A stretch of 7,444 nt of DNA from Lachnospiraceae bacterium (GTDB taxonomy: Bacteria > Bacillota > Clostridia > Lachnospirales > Lachnospiraceae): positions 1 through 7,444 of the forward strand of contig JAGAEH010000019.1 in NCBI GenBank assembly GCA_017613225.1, in the 5' to 3' direction. Under the pieces are notes generated by a model that was not told where the DNA came from, did not search any database, and saw nothing but the letters and a program-made list of their open reading frames with translations. The position numbers and the translations under genes are program-made. Below are positions 1 through 5,897 of this stretch, one piece after another. The number at the start of each line of letters is the position of its first letter. Position 1 is the stretch's first letter.

Positions 1-177
1 GCGGCCGTAGGTGGCGTGGCTGTCGTAAAAGACGTTGTGCCCGTCGTACATGTAGAGCACGGGATAGCGCTTTTCGGCGTTTTCAGGTGCCTCGTATTCC
101 TTCGGCAGGTAGATGTACAGCCGGCGTGGTTTCTGGGTGGGCAGGCCCGGGATCTGGATCTTTCTTACAATGATCAT
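1..177 (-). CDS. Alpha/beta hydrolase, putative esterase (N-terminal part only)
   Basis: The first 59 codons are present and the rest lies beyond position 1. The protein begins MIIVRKIQIPGL, continues with a YIYLPKEYE strand, and then shows the segment YPVLYMYDGHNVFYDSHATY. That pattern of a beta-strand followed by YDGHN-F and ATYG is typical of the N-terminus of Fes/YbbA-type esterases (esterase D-like alpha/beta superfamily). In that family the catalytic Ser-Asp/Glu-His triad lies further downstream, so it cannot be checked here. The ATG at 177-175 overlaps the stop of the PlsY-like gene in an ATGA arrangement, which implies translational coupling; an AAGGAA lies 10 bases upstream inside the preceding gene. 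The substrate is unknown. The family call is good, but catalytic competence cannot be judged from a fragment. Confidence 0.8.
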   Translation of the reverse strand, partial: MIIVRKIQIPGLPTQKPRRLYIYLPKEYEAPENAEKRYPVLYMYDGHNVFYDSHATYGR

Positions 178-818
178 TGCTCGTCGGTTCCTTCTTTCTT
201 CTTATTGCCCCGTTTGGCAAAGGGGGAGTCTTTTTTGGTGGTGCCGTCCTTGATGCCCCGCAGGGACTTGCGGTTGCACCAGACGGAGAGCAGGATGTGG
301 ATCACGCCCACGATCACGGCGGGGACGTTCTTCTGAAAAGCCATCAGGATGGTGAAGACCACCGGGATGGCAATGCCGCCGAAGCACAGATATTTGGTCA
401 AGATGACCACCAGCAGTCCGGCAATTACGGAGATCAGGCCCCAGAGGGGACTGTACCAGACGAGGGCCAGGCAGCTGCAGGTCACGCCCTTGCCGCCCTT
501 GAATTTCCGCCAGGCGGGGAAGTCGTGGCCAAGGGTGGCACCCAGGCCGGCAAACAGGATGTCGGATCTGTCCGGGGCGCGGAAGATCAGCCAGGCGATC
601 AGGATGGCAGCGGCGCACTTTAACAGGTCGCCCGCCAGCACGATCAGGCCGGCCTTGGCCCCCAGATTGGCCATGATGTTGGCCATGCCCGGGTTGCCGG
701 TGGTGCCGATCTTCGAGGCGTTGTGCCCGGTATAGCGCAGGGCCACCAGGTCGGCGGTCAGGAACATGCCGAAGCAGTAGCCGATCAGCAGGGAGATGAT
801 GACAGTCTTGGGATCCAT
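174..818 (-). CDS. plsY: PlsY-like glycerol-3-phosphate acyltransferase (divergent)
   Basis: A 214-residue integral membrane protein of the PlsY family, which transfers an acyl group from acyl-phosphate to glycerol-3-phosphate in the first step of phospholipid synthesis. Hydrophobic segments lie near residues 4-24, 55-80, 117-141, 144-161 and 165-180. Motif 1 is recognisable but altered: TGNPGMAN (40-47) where PlsY usually has SGN-GATN. Motif 2 is well kept as LGHDFPAW--FKGGKGV (96-112). Motif 3 is degenerate: NRKSLRGIKDGT (182-193) instead of the usual HR-NI-RL--GTE. DLLK (64-67) is kept. The tail is short, charged and lysine-rich. I chose the ATG at 818-816 because AGGAGGA lies 8 bases before it; an in-frame ATG at 923 falls inside the promoter -10 region and is rejected. 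The family is clear. Whether this is the main PlsY or a specialised paralogue is open, so the gene symbol is tentative. Confidence 0.82.
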   Translation of the reverse strand: MDPKTVIISLLIGYCFGMFLTADLVALRYTGHNASKIGTTGNPGMANIMANLGAKAGLIVLAGDLLKCAAAILIAWLIFRAPDRSDILFAGLGATLGHDFPAWRKFKGGKGVTCSCLALVWYSPLWGLISVIAGLLVVILTKYLCFGGIAIPVVFTILMAFQKNVPAVIVGVIHILLSVWCNRKSLRGIKDGTTKKDSPFAKRGNKKKEGTDEQ

Positions 819-911
819 AGAGGCGGTCCTCCTGAGGATGGTGTGCGGCAGAGTCCGGCGCATTGCCGCGGATGATCCGCCGGGTCGGCGCCGTTTTACA
901 GTGCCGGCTTT

Positions 912-940
912 ATTATAATCCAAGACCGTGCGTCTGTCGA
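912..940 (-). promoter_or_regulatory. Sigma-A-type promoter for the plsY-esterase unit
   Basis: On the minus strand TCGACA (940-935) and a consensus TATAAT (917-912) are separated by exactly 17 bases. The -35 box matches TTGACA at five of six positions. Transcription would start near 905, giving a 5' leader of about 87 bases before the ATG at 818. That leader contains a small hairpin (GCGGA/TCCGC, plus-strand 868-880). Confidence 0.72.
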
Positions 941-945
941 ATCTG

Positions 946-993
946 AAAATAAAAATCCGAGAAGCCGGGACGCGGCTTTTTAACGGACTCGGA
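946..993 (-). terminator. Intrinsic terminator reading on the minus strand
   Basis: Read on the minus strand, TCCGAG (993-988) pairs with CTCGGA (961-956). Inside this, AAGCCG (978-973) pairs with CGGCTT (967-962) around a 5-base loop, with a 9-base bulge on the 5' side. The stem is followed directly by TTTTTATTTT (955-946). The inner stem also has five T residues after it on the plus strand (977-981), so weak plus-strand activity is possible. No minus-strand gene lies just upstream: the next bases are the tandem repeat and the merR promoter. It may end an unannotated small RNA, or shield the plsY promoter from antisense readthrough. Confidence 0.6.
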
Positions 994-1072
994 GTCCCGG
1001 CGGACCGGGGCCAAAGGACGAAACCGGAGTCCCGGCGGACCGGGGCTCAAAGATAAAAACCATAGTCCCGGC
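967..1072. repeat. Three-copy degenerate tandem repeat, period 35-36 bases
   Basis: The 20-mer ggagtcccggcggaccgggg occurs at 991-1010 and again, identical, at 1026-1045. A third, decayed copy keeps agtcccggc at 1064-1072. Copies of agtcccggc start at 993, 1028 and 1064, so the spacing is 35 and 36 bases. Each intact unit can fold into a small hairpin (CCCGG, loop CGGA, CCGGG). The sequences between the repeat cores are related to each other rather than unique, so this is a minisatellite-like array and not a CRISPR. It lies between the divergent plsY and merR promoters. Confidence 0.7.
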
Positions 1073-1101
1073 AGATTACGAGAAAAACATGCAAAAAGGT
1101 C

Positions 1102-1132
1102 TTGACTATTACGTTACGTCATAGTTTACATT
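1102..1132 (+). promoter_or_regulatory. MerR-type promoter with 19-base spacer and dyad operator
   Basis: TTGACT (1102-1107) and TACATT (1127-1132) are separated by 19 bases, the overlong spacer typical of promoters activated by MerR-family proteins through DNA distortion. A 21-base dyad fills the spacer (1105-1125, centre 1115): ACTAT and ACGT in the left half are mirrored by ACGT and ATAGT in the right half, with nine of ten base pairs symmetric. It is upstream of the merR-type gene at 1256, so autoregulation is the natural reading. The predicted transcript start near 1139 leaves a leader of about 115 bases. Confidence 0.75.
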
Positions 1133-1152
1133 GAGATCAAAGGGAAAGCAAA

Positions 1153-1224
1153 ATGTTTTGCGGGACAGGCAGAGCGAAGTCATGTTTATCGAGCTGCAGG
1201 ACAAGCAGAGCGAAGCAGAATTAA
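1153..1224 (+). CDS. Possible 23-residue leader peptide (speculative)
   Basis: A short open frame starts ATGTTTTGCGGG and ends with TAA at 1222-1224, with AAAGGGA (1139-1145) placed 7 bases before the ATG. The product would be small, basic and cysteine-containing, with a near-repeat 12 residues apart (GTGRAK, then RTSRAK). The frame spans the 36-base nucleotide repeat, so the peptide repeat may only reflect the DNA repeat. The ribosome site would sit almost at the predicted 5' end of the mRNA. I do not recognise the peptide. It could equally be untranslated leader. Confidence 0.2.
   Translation: MFCGTGRAKSCLSSCRTSRAKQN
1163..1215 (+). repeat. Direct repeat of 17 bases, spaced 36 bases, in the merR leader
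   Basis: ggacaggcagagcgaag (1163-1179) recurs as ggacaagcagagcgaag (1199-1215), with one mismatch and starts 36 bases apart. A fragment, ggacaggc, appears a third time at 1247-1254 next to the merR start codon. The spacing matches the period of the unrelated-looking array at 967-1072. Confidence 0.6.
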
Positions 1225-1255
1225 GCGAGGTTCGTCCCTTTAGAGAGGACAGGCC

Positions 1256-1987
1256 ATGAAAACAGTACATGAAGTGAGCCGGCTTACGGGCGTCAGCATC
1301 CGCGCGCTGCAGTACTACGACCGGATCGGCCTGCTGAAAGCCACGGCTTACACGGAGGCGGGCTATCGCCTGTACGATGAAGAAGCGCTGGAGCGGCTCC
1401 AGCAGATCCTGCTGTTTCGAGAGCTGCAGTTTCCGCTGCAGGAGATCAAAAACATCATCGGACAGCCGGATTTTGACCGGGACAAGGCGCTGGAGCAGCA
1501 GATCGAACTGCTCAAGCTGCAAAAGGAACACGTCGAGGGCCTGATCGCCCTCGCGGAAAAGATCAGAGGATCGGGAGGACATGTCATGGAATTTGACGCT
1601 TTTGACAAGAAGAAAATAGAAGAATACCAGGCCCGGGCGAAGGAAGCCTGGGGCCATACGGAGGAATATCGGGATTATGAGGAGCGGCAGAAGAGCCGCA
1701 CGGAAAAGCAAAACCGGGACGCGGCGGCCGGACTGATGGACGTCTTCAGGGAGTTCGGAGAGATCCGCGGCGGCGATCCGGCGGGGGAAGAGGCCCAGGC
1801 CCTGGCGGCAAAACTGCAGGCCTATATCTCCGCCAACTATTACAATTGCTCCAAAGAAGTTTTGAGCGGCCTTGGCAAGATGTACGCGGCGGGCGGCGAG
1901 TTCACGAAAAACATCGACGCAGCCGGCGGAGAGGGTACGGCTGTGTTCGCGTCGGAGGCGATCCAGATCTTCTGCGGCAGACAGTAA
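1256..1987 (+). CDS. MerR-family regulator with TipAS drug-binding domain
   Basis: A 243-residue transcription factor. Residues 1-70 form the MerR winged helix (KTVHEVSRLTGVSIRALQYY, then DRIGLL and GYRLYDEEALERLQQI). Residues 72-105 are a helical dimerisation segment. Residues 120-243 match a TipAS domain, with WGHTEEY (132-138), NYYNCSKEVLSGLGKMY (194-210) and FTKNID (216-221). TipAS domains bind thiopeptide-like and other bulky ligands, which switches the regulator to activate a promoter with a long spacer. The length is normal for TipA/Mta-type proteins. The ATG at 1256 follows AGAGAGG (1242-1248) by 7 bases. Its own promoter at 1102-1132 carries a suitable operator. No drug pump lies beside it; the neighbours are the divergent plsY unit and the convergent DUF401 protein, so its regulon beyond itself is unknown. 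Confidence 0.93.
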   Translation: MKTVHEVSRLTGVSIRALQYYDRIGLLKATAYTEAGYRLYDEEALERLQQILLFRELQFPLQEIKNIIGQPDFDRDKALEQQIELLKLQKEHVEGLIALAEKIRGSGGHVMEFDAFDKKKIEEYQARAKEAWGHTEEYRDYEERQKSRTEKQNRDAAAGLMDVFREFGEIRGGDPAGEEAQALAAKLQAYISANYYNCSKEVLSGLGKMYAAGGEFTKNIDAAGGEGTAVFASEAIQIFCGRQ

Positions 1988-2003
1988 CTGAAGGCACCAA
2001 TTT

Positions 2004-2041
2004 AAAAACACGGATCCGGAAGACCTGGACCCGTGTTTTTT
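2004..2041. terminator. Bidirectional intrinsic terminator between convergent genes
   Basis: AAAAACACGG (2004-2013) pairs with CCGTGTTTTT (2031-2040), and TCC/GGA extends the stem inward past one mismatch. T residues close the plus side and the A-run gives T residues on the minus side. It lies 16 bases after the merR-type stop and 17 bases beyond the end of the DUF401 gene, so it can serve both. Confidence 0.88.
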
Positions 2042-2057
2042 AAGTTGAAAGGGGTGT

Positions 2058-3269
2058 TTAACCGAACACGGCCAGCCAGCCCAGGTAGTACAGGGCGGAC
2101 AGCACCAGAAAGCAGGCGACGATGGGGATGGTGGTCTTGATCAGGTCGCCCAGGTTCACGCCGAAGTGGTCGCAGGAGAGCGCCAGGCACACATGGGTCA
2201 GGGACACCTGGCTGCCGGCGTAAATGGCGCCCATCAGCAGGCATAAAAGCGGCAGGCCGGCCCCGGGGATCGAGGCGAAGGCGATGGGCACGATGGTGGT
2301 GGCCATGGTCTGGCCGCCGGCGACGATGGCCCCGAAAAAGCAGATCAGCATGAAGATCAGAAAGGCCGGGAACGGCAGTTTTTCAAAGAACTCCGGCAGT
2401 TTGCCAATGGCGCCGGTGGCATCCAGGGCGCCTTTGAAGGCGTAGATGGCCACGGTGTTGGCCATGATCTTGATCTGCAGGGACTGCCTGAAGAAGGGCT
2501 TGATGGTGGCGAAGTCAAAGCGGCCGATCACCAGGTAGGCCACGGTGACGATCACGATGGAGAGCAGCACGTTCATGCCGAAGGCCACCACCAGCACGAT
2601 GGCGATGATCAGCGGCCAGAGCCCCGCGAAAAAGTTGCCCAGATCCTGCATCTTGTGACTCGAAGGCTCGCCCTCCGCCTTGGCGGGCACCCGGCCCCGG
2701 TACAGGAAAAAGCAGCCCAGCAGGATCATCATGATCATCAGAGGCAGCATGCCCAGCACAAAGTGCCCGGCAGGGAGGCCGGTCAGGGCCAGGGCGATCA
2801 GAATGGAGGAATAGGTGGGCAGAAAGCCCTCCGGAATATGGCGGAAAAAGGAGGCGGCGGTGGCCTTCTGGACGTTGGTCAGCCGGTCGCCCACGGCTTC
2901 GTCGATGATATCGCCGGAGATGAACACCGCCGGGGCGGCGGGCAGCAGCCCCACGACGAAAGGAGCCACGGTGCAGGTGACCCAGTTGTTGTGGAACAGG
3001 TCGGTGAGCGCCTTTTGGGAGCGGGCTACGCCGTTCCGCTCTTTGATCATGCACTGCAGGAAGGTGATGACGTAAGTCAGCAGAAGCAGCTGAAGCGTTG
3101 TCCAGGAGCCCACTGCGGCTCCTATTTTTTTCAGGCCGTCCCAGACCGGGATCCAGTAGACCGGAAAGCAGGCCGCGGAAGCCGCCAGGGCGGCCAGCCA
3201 CAGCGGCTTTTTCAGGACCACGATGCCGATGATGATCGCGAAGATGATAAGAAGTTTCAGCAGCTCCAT
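2058..3269 (-). CDS. DUF401-family integral membrane protein, putative permease
   Basis: A 403-residue, very hydrophobic protein with roughly ten membrane segments, starting with LLKLLIIFAIIIGIVVL at the N-terminus. The segment FFRHIPEGFLPTYSSILIAL (141-160) and the C-terminal run GSQVSLTHVCLALSCDHFG (about 353-371) resemble the DUF401 family, distantly related to ion-transporter/gluconate-permease-type carriers. The transported substrate is not known for the family. The ATG at 3269-3267 follows GGGAG by 7 bases. It is a single gene between the palindromic region at 3285-3377 and the shared terminator at 2004-2041. The family call rests on remembered motif similarity. The membrane nature is plain from the sequence. 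Confidence 0.8.
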   Translation of the reverse strand: MELLKLLIIFAIIIGIVVLKKPLWLAALAASAACFPVYWIPVWDGLKKIGAAVGSWTTLQLLLLTYVITFLQCMIKERNGVARSQKALTDLFHNNWVTCTVAPFVVGLLPAAPAVFISGDIIDEAVGDRLTNVQKATAASFFRHIPEGFLPTYSSILIALALTGLPAGHFVLGMLPLMIMMILLGCFFLYRGRVPAKAEGEPSSHKMQDLGNFFAGLWPLIIAIVLVVAFGMNVLLSIVIVTVAYLVIGRFDFATIKPFFRQSLQIKIMANTVAIYAFKGALDATGAIGKLPEFFEKLPFPAFLIFMLICFFGAIVAGGQTMATTIVPIAFASIPGAGLPLLCLLMGAIYAGSQVSLTHVCLALSCDHFGVNLGDLIKTTIPIVACFLVLSALYYLGWLAVFG

Positions 3270-3284
3270 GTTTACTCCCGCAGA

Positions 3285-3304
3285 ATTGTATTTTATGGTA
3301 CAAT
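3285..3304. promoter_or_regulatory. Inverted repeat carrying TACAAT on both strands
   Basis: ATTGTA (3285-3290) and TACAAT (3299-3304) form a perfect 6-base inverted repeat around 8 bases. Each strand therefore shows a -10-like TACAAT pointing outward. The minus copy is 15 bases upstream of the DUF401 start codon and could drive that gene, but no good -35 box is visible for either direction. An operator is another possibility. Confidence 0.35.
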
Positions 3305-3331
3305 AATAAAGGAAGGATCCCGGCTTTGCCG

Positions 3332-3377
3332 CTGTCCGCGGACAGGAACGCCCTGCCCCGGGGCGGCCGGCAGCCGG
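3332..3377. repeat. Cluster of GC-rich palindromes upstream of the six-gene run
   Basis: Three perfect palindromes lie in 46 bases: CTGTCCGCGGACAG (3332-3345), GCCCCGGGGC (3355-3364) and CCGGCAGCCGG (3367-3377). They precede a TTATAT box (3388-3393) with no matching -35, and the ribosome site of the gene at 3427. They may be protein-binding sites or mRNA leader hairpins; no T-run follows them, so they are not terminators. Confidence 0.5.
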
Positions 3378-3426
3378 ACCGAGCTCATTATATCACAAGG
3401 TAACGTGCCGCGAAAAGGAGCAGGGA

Positions 3427-3741
3427 ATGAAAAAAGTTAGGATCACCGTGATGAAGATGGCCAGCTATCCGGATCTGATGGCGCAGTACGAAAACCCCAT
3501 CGCCCACGCCTGTGACATGGAAGTGGGGCGGGTCTTCGTGGCCAACGGCTGGCAGCGGCCGGAGGGCATGTGCGTCAGCGCCTGGGACACCATGTCCCCC
3601 TTTGTGATGGCCCTGGCCCACGGCGCGGAAGACTTTTACGACGGCTGGATGAAGAACAAAAAGTCGGCCATGATCTCCTGTAACGACGGTTTCCGGCCCG
3701 TCAGCTTTCTGCTGGAGACCCTGGATGAGGAGGCGGAGTAA
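3427..3741 (+). CDS. TIGR04076 family protein
   Basis: A 104-residue soluble protein of a widespread family without an established function. The features match TIGR04076: an opening KVRITVMKM strand, Cys29 in an HACDMEVG turn, P-GMC--AW (Cys49, Trp53), a G-E-FYDGW stretch and the closing CNDGFRPVSF (Cys85 to Phe94). The conserved cysteines suggest metal binding or redox chemistry, but this is inference. AAGGAG (3415-3420) sits 6 bases before the ATG. It is the first gene of the co-directional run and is followed after 15 bases by the fusion gene. Confidence 0.85.
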   Translation: MKKVRITVMKMASYPDLMAQYENPIAHACDMEVGRVFVANGWQRPEGMCVSAWDTMSPFVMALAHGAEDFYDGWMKNKKSAMISCNDGFRPVSFLLETLDEEAE

Positions 3742-3756
3742 GACCGGAGATAGCAG

Positions 3757-4662
3757 ATGTACATTGTTGCAACAGACTACATTTCTTTTGGAAATCTTCA
3801 GACCTATCTGCAGGATGTCTGTCCATATGTAAAGATGGAACAGATCCAGGACTATTGGGAACTGAAGGCTCTTGGGTTTGTCGATTTCCCAATCTGCGTT
3901 GCGAAAATGGACATGACGGAGACGGAATACGAGAGGATGATCGATGATCTCAGACAGCTGGAAGTAGACGCCTTCAATACCCCTGACGGAAAAATGCCGG
4001 AGGAAGATGACCCCTACTATGTACGGTATTGCAAATACGGCTGGCTGTGGGACTTCTTTTTTAATGCAGACGTATGGGAAGTGCCGAGCAAGAAACAGCT
4101 GATCAGAAAGAAGGGAGACCAAAGGACAGACATGCGTAAACTACTGATCGTCATTGACATGCAGAAAGATTTCATAGACGGGGCGCTGGGCACGCCGGAG
4201 GCGGAGGCCATCGTCGAAAATGTAAAGAACAAGATCTGCGCCTTCCCGCCGGAAGACGTGATCTTCACCATGGACACCCACGGCGAGGACTACATGGAGA
4301 CCCAGGAGGGAAAGAATCTTCCGGTGCCCCACTGTATCCGGGGCACGGAGGGCTGGCGGCTCCACCCGGAGATCGCGGCGCTGGCCGGCAGGCCCGCGAT
4401 GATCTACGAAAAGCCCACCTTCGGCAGCATGGAACTGGCCAACGACCTGCGGATCCTCTCCGAAAAAGAGGAGATCGAGCTGGAGATCGTGGGCCTCTGC
4501 ACGGACATCTGCGTGGTGTCCAACGCGCTGCTGCTGAAGGCCGCCATGCCGGAGGTCTCGATCAGTGTGGACGCGGCCTGCTGCGCGGGCGTCACGCCGG
4601 AAAGCCATCTGGCGGCGCTGACCACCATGCGTTTCTGCCAGATCAATGTGACGGAAGGATGA
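3757..4662 (+). CDS. Unrecognised N-terminal domain fused in frame to a nicotinamidase-like cysteine hydrolase
   Basis: One open frame of 301 residues. Residues 1-110 form an acidic, aromatic-rich domain that I do not recognise (begins MYIVATDYISFGNLQ; contains GFVDFPICVAKMDM and YGWLWDFFFNADVW). Residues 111-125 are a basic linker. Residues 126-301 are an isochorismatase-superfamily hydrolase with every nicotinamidase hallmark: catalytic Asp134 (VIDMQ), Lys219 (EKPTFG) and Cys252 (TDICV), and metal ligands Asp173, His175 and His192. Such enzymes deamidate nicotinamide to nicotinate or cleave similar amides. GGAG lies 7 bases before the ATG at 3757. The first domain is visibly more AT-rich than its neighbours (22 G+C in bases 3781-3840 against 40 in 4501-4560, counted by hand). 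A second start at 4132 could yield the 176-residue hydrolase alone, which is the family's normal size. Confidence 0.8.
   Translation: MYIVATDYISFGNLQTYLQDVCPYVKMEQIQDYWELKALGFVDFPICVAKMDMTETEYERMIDDLRQLEVDAFNTPDGKMPEEDDPYYVRYCKYGWLWDFFFNADVWEVPSKKQLIRKKGDQRTDMRKLLIVIDMQKDFIDGALGTPEAEAIVENVKNKICAFPPEDVIFTMDTHGEDYMETQEGKNLPVPHCIRGTEGWRLHPEIAALAGRPAMIYEKPTFGSMELANDLRILSEKEEIELEIVGLCTDICVVSNALLLKAAMPEVSISVDAACCAGVTPESHLAALTTMRFCQINVTEG
4121..4134 (+). promoter_or_regulatory. Internal ribosome site and alternative start for the hydrolase domain
   Basis: AAAGGA (4121-4126) lies 5 bases before an in-frame ATG at 4132, and AAGGGAG (4111-4117) lies just upstream. The ATG gives MRKLLIVIDMQKDF, a typical first strand for nicotinamidase-like proteins. 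The simplest reading is that the hydrolase can be made separately, and that the basic linker encoded before it is ancestral leader sequence. Confidence 0.55.
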
Positions 4663-4665
4663 CCC

Positions 4666-5337
4666 ATGAAAGACGTCAAGACCATCTTTTTTGACATGGA
4701 CGGGACGCTGATCCAGTCAGAATTCGGCATCTTCGATTCCGTCCTCTATGCGCTGGAGCAGTTCGACTATCAGCTGGAAGACAAGAGCATCCTGCGGAAG
4801 TTCATCGGCCCGCCGCTGTATACGTCGTTTACGGAGTTTCTGGGTTTCGAGCCGGAGGCGGCGGAGCGGGCGGTGGCCCTGTACCGGGATTTCTACAGCC
4901 GGGAGGGGATCTACCGGGCGCCCCTTTACGACGGGGTCCGGGAGATGCTGCGGGACCTGAAGGATGCCGGGCTGCGGCTGGCCTGCGTCACATCCAAACC
5001 GGACATGTTCGCGAAGCGGGTGCTGGAGTTCCACGATATCGGGCAGTTCTTTGAGATCCTGGCCGCGCCGGCGCCCCAGGACCACAACGCGGACAAGGCC
5101 CCGCTGCTGCTGCGGGCCATGGGAGAGCTCTCCATCGACCCCGCAGAGGTGGTGATGGTGGGCGACCGCATGTACGACATCAACGGCGCCAACGACGCGG
5201 GAGTGCGTTCCATCGGCGTGCTGTACGGCTACGGCAGCGAGGAGGAACTGACGGAGGCAGGCGCCACGGAACTTGCCTGGACACCGGCGGAAGTGGTGCG
5301 CATCTGCCTGGACAGGCAGAGAGGAGATCTGAAATGA
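4666..5337 (+). CDS. HAD-superfamily phosphatase, phosphoglycolate phosphatase-like
   Basis: A 223-residue HAD subfamily IA hydrolase. Motif I is FFDMDGTL, with nucleophile Asp10 and acid/base Asp12. Residues 16-85 form the helical C1 cap. Motif II is VTSK (Thr109), motif III is Lys144 and motif IV is VGDRMYDINGA, with Asp167 and Asp171 for magnesium. The YGYGSEEEL stretch near the end is common in the Gph/PpaX-type group. Likely substrates are small phosphate monoesters; phosphoglycolate, pyrophosphate and nucleotides are all possible and cannot be separated here. The ATG comes 3 bases after the preceding stop, with GGAAGG (4653-4658) 7 bases upstream, so the two genes are tightly coupled. 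Confidence 0.92.
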   Translation: MKDVKTIFFDMDGTLIQSEFGIFDSVLYALEQFDYQLEDKSILRKFIGPPLYTSFTEFLGFEPEAAERAVALYRDFYSREGIYRAPLYDGVREMLRDLKDAGLRLACVTSKPDMFAKRVLEFHDIGQFFEILAAPAPQDHNADKAPLLLRAMGELSIDPAEVVMVGDRMYDINGANDAGVRSIGVLYGYGSEEELTEAGATELAWTPAEVVRICLDRQRGDLK

Positions 5338-5879
5338 AAACGCGAGGAGGCGGCATGGACGTCCGCACGATCATGAAATTAGGAAACCAGCGCTATGTGC
5401 TGACGACGGATCCGACCAGGCGGTATATTACGTTGGTCCACGGCCAGCATCCCTACGCCATCGTCATCTGCTGCTCCGACTCCCGGGTGATCCCGGAGAA
5501 GATCTTTTCAGCGGAGCTGGGAGACCTGTTCGTGGTCCGGGTGGCGGGAAACGTACTGGACAATCACCAGATGGGCAGCATCGAGTACGCGGCGGCGCAT
5601 CTGGACTGCAAGCATATCGTGGTGCTGGGGCATACGGGCTGCGGCGCGGTGGCGGCGGCCCTGCGCGGGGAGGCGGACGGATTCATCCGCTATATCACAG
5701 AGGATATCCTGGAGGCCATCGGGGACGAGCGGGATCCTTATAAAGCCTGCTGCCTGAACGTGACCCACGCCGTGGAAAAGCTGAAACAGGAGTTCGGGGA
5801 ACACCCGGAAATAGCGGACATCTGCATTGAAGGCGCGGTGTATCATATCGACACCGGCAAAGTGGAGTGGCTGGAATAG
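5334..5879 (+). CDS. Beta-class carbonic anhydrase
   Basis: A 181-residue zinc enzyme interconverting CO2 and bicarbonate. Zinc ligands Cys47, His100 and Cys103 are present in CCSDSR and GHTGCGAV, and the Asp49-Arg51 dyad is intact. The RVAGN (69-73) and GSIEYAA (81-87) segments are also typical. The short length fits the compact bacterial/archaeal Cab-like group rather than the longer plant-type enzymes. The ATG at 5334 overlaps the HAD stop by four bases (ATGA) and has GAGGAG (5321-5326) 7 bases upstream. A second in-frame ATG at 5355, with AGGAGG only 4 bases before it, would remove seven residues (KTRGGG-containing) that the fold does not need, so either start is possible. No signal peptide is seen, so it is cytoplasmic. 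Confidence 0.94.
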   Translation: MKTRGGGMDVRTIMKLGNQRYVLTTDPTRRYITLVHGQHPYAIVICCSDSRVIPEKIFSAELGDLFVVRVAGNVLDNHQMGSIEYAAAHLDCKHIVVLGHTGCGAVAAALRGEADGFIRYITEDILEAIGDERDPYKACCLNVTHAVEKLKQEFGEHPEIADICIEGAVYHIDTGKVEWLE

Positions 5880-5897
5880 AGAAAAGAAAGGAAGACC

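Noticed and set aside
819..923. Upstream ATG extending the PlsY-like protein by 35 residues
   Set aside because: The ATG overlaps the promoter -10 box, and the extension is Arg-rich and absent from the family. AGGAGGA marks the ATG at 818.
967..1072. CRISPR array
   Set aside because: The spacing of about 36 bases is too short for repeat plus spacer, the inter-core segments resemble each other, and no cas gene is present.
1109..2011. A 300-codon open frame on the minus strand across the MerR-type gene
   Set aside because: It is antisense to a clear MerR/TipAS protein, has no recognisable domain, and runs through the merR promoter and operator.
2515..3440. Long frames of about 260 codons on both strands over the DUF401 gene
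   Set aside because: Their compositions are Arg/Gly/His/Gln-rich, as expected for out-of-frame reading of GC-rich DNA, while the 403-residue frame is a coherent membrane protein.
3388..4122. A 244-codon minus-strand frame under the TIGR04076 gene and the fusion N-terminus
   Set aside because: It is antisense to the TIGR04076 gene with no recognisable motif. The plus-strand frame has good ribosome sites and continues into the hydrolase.
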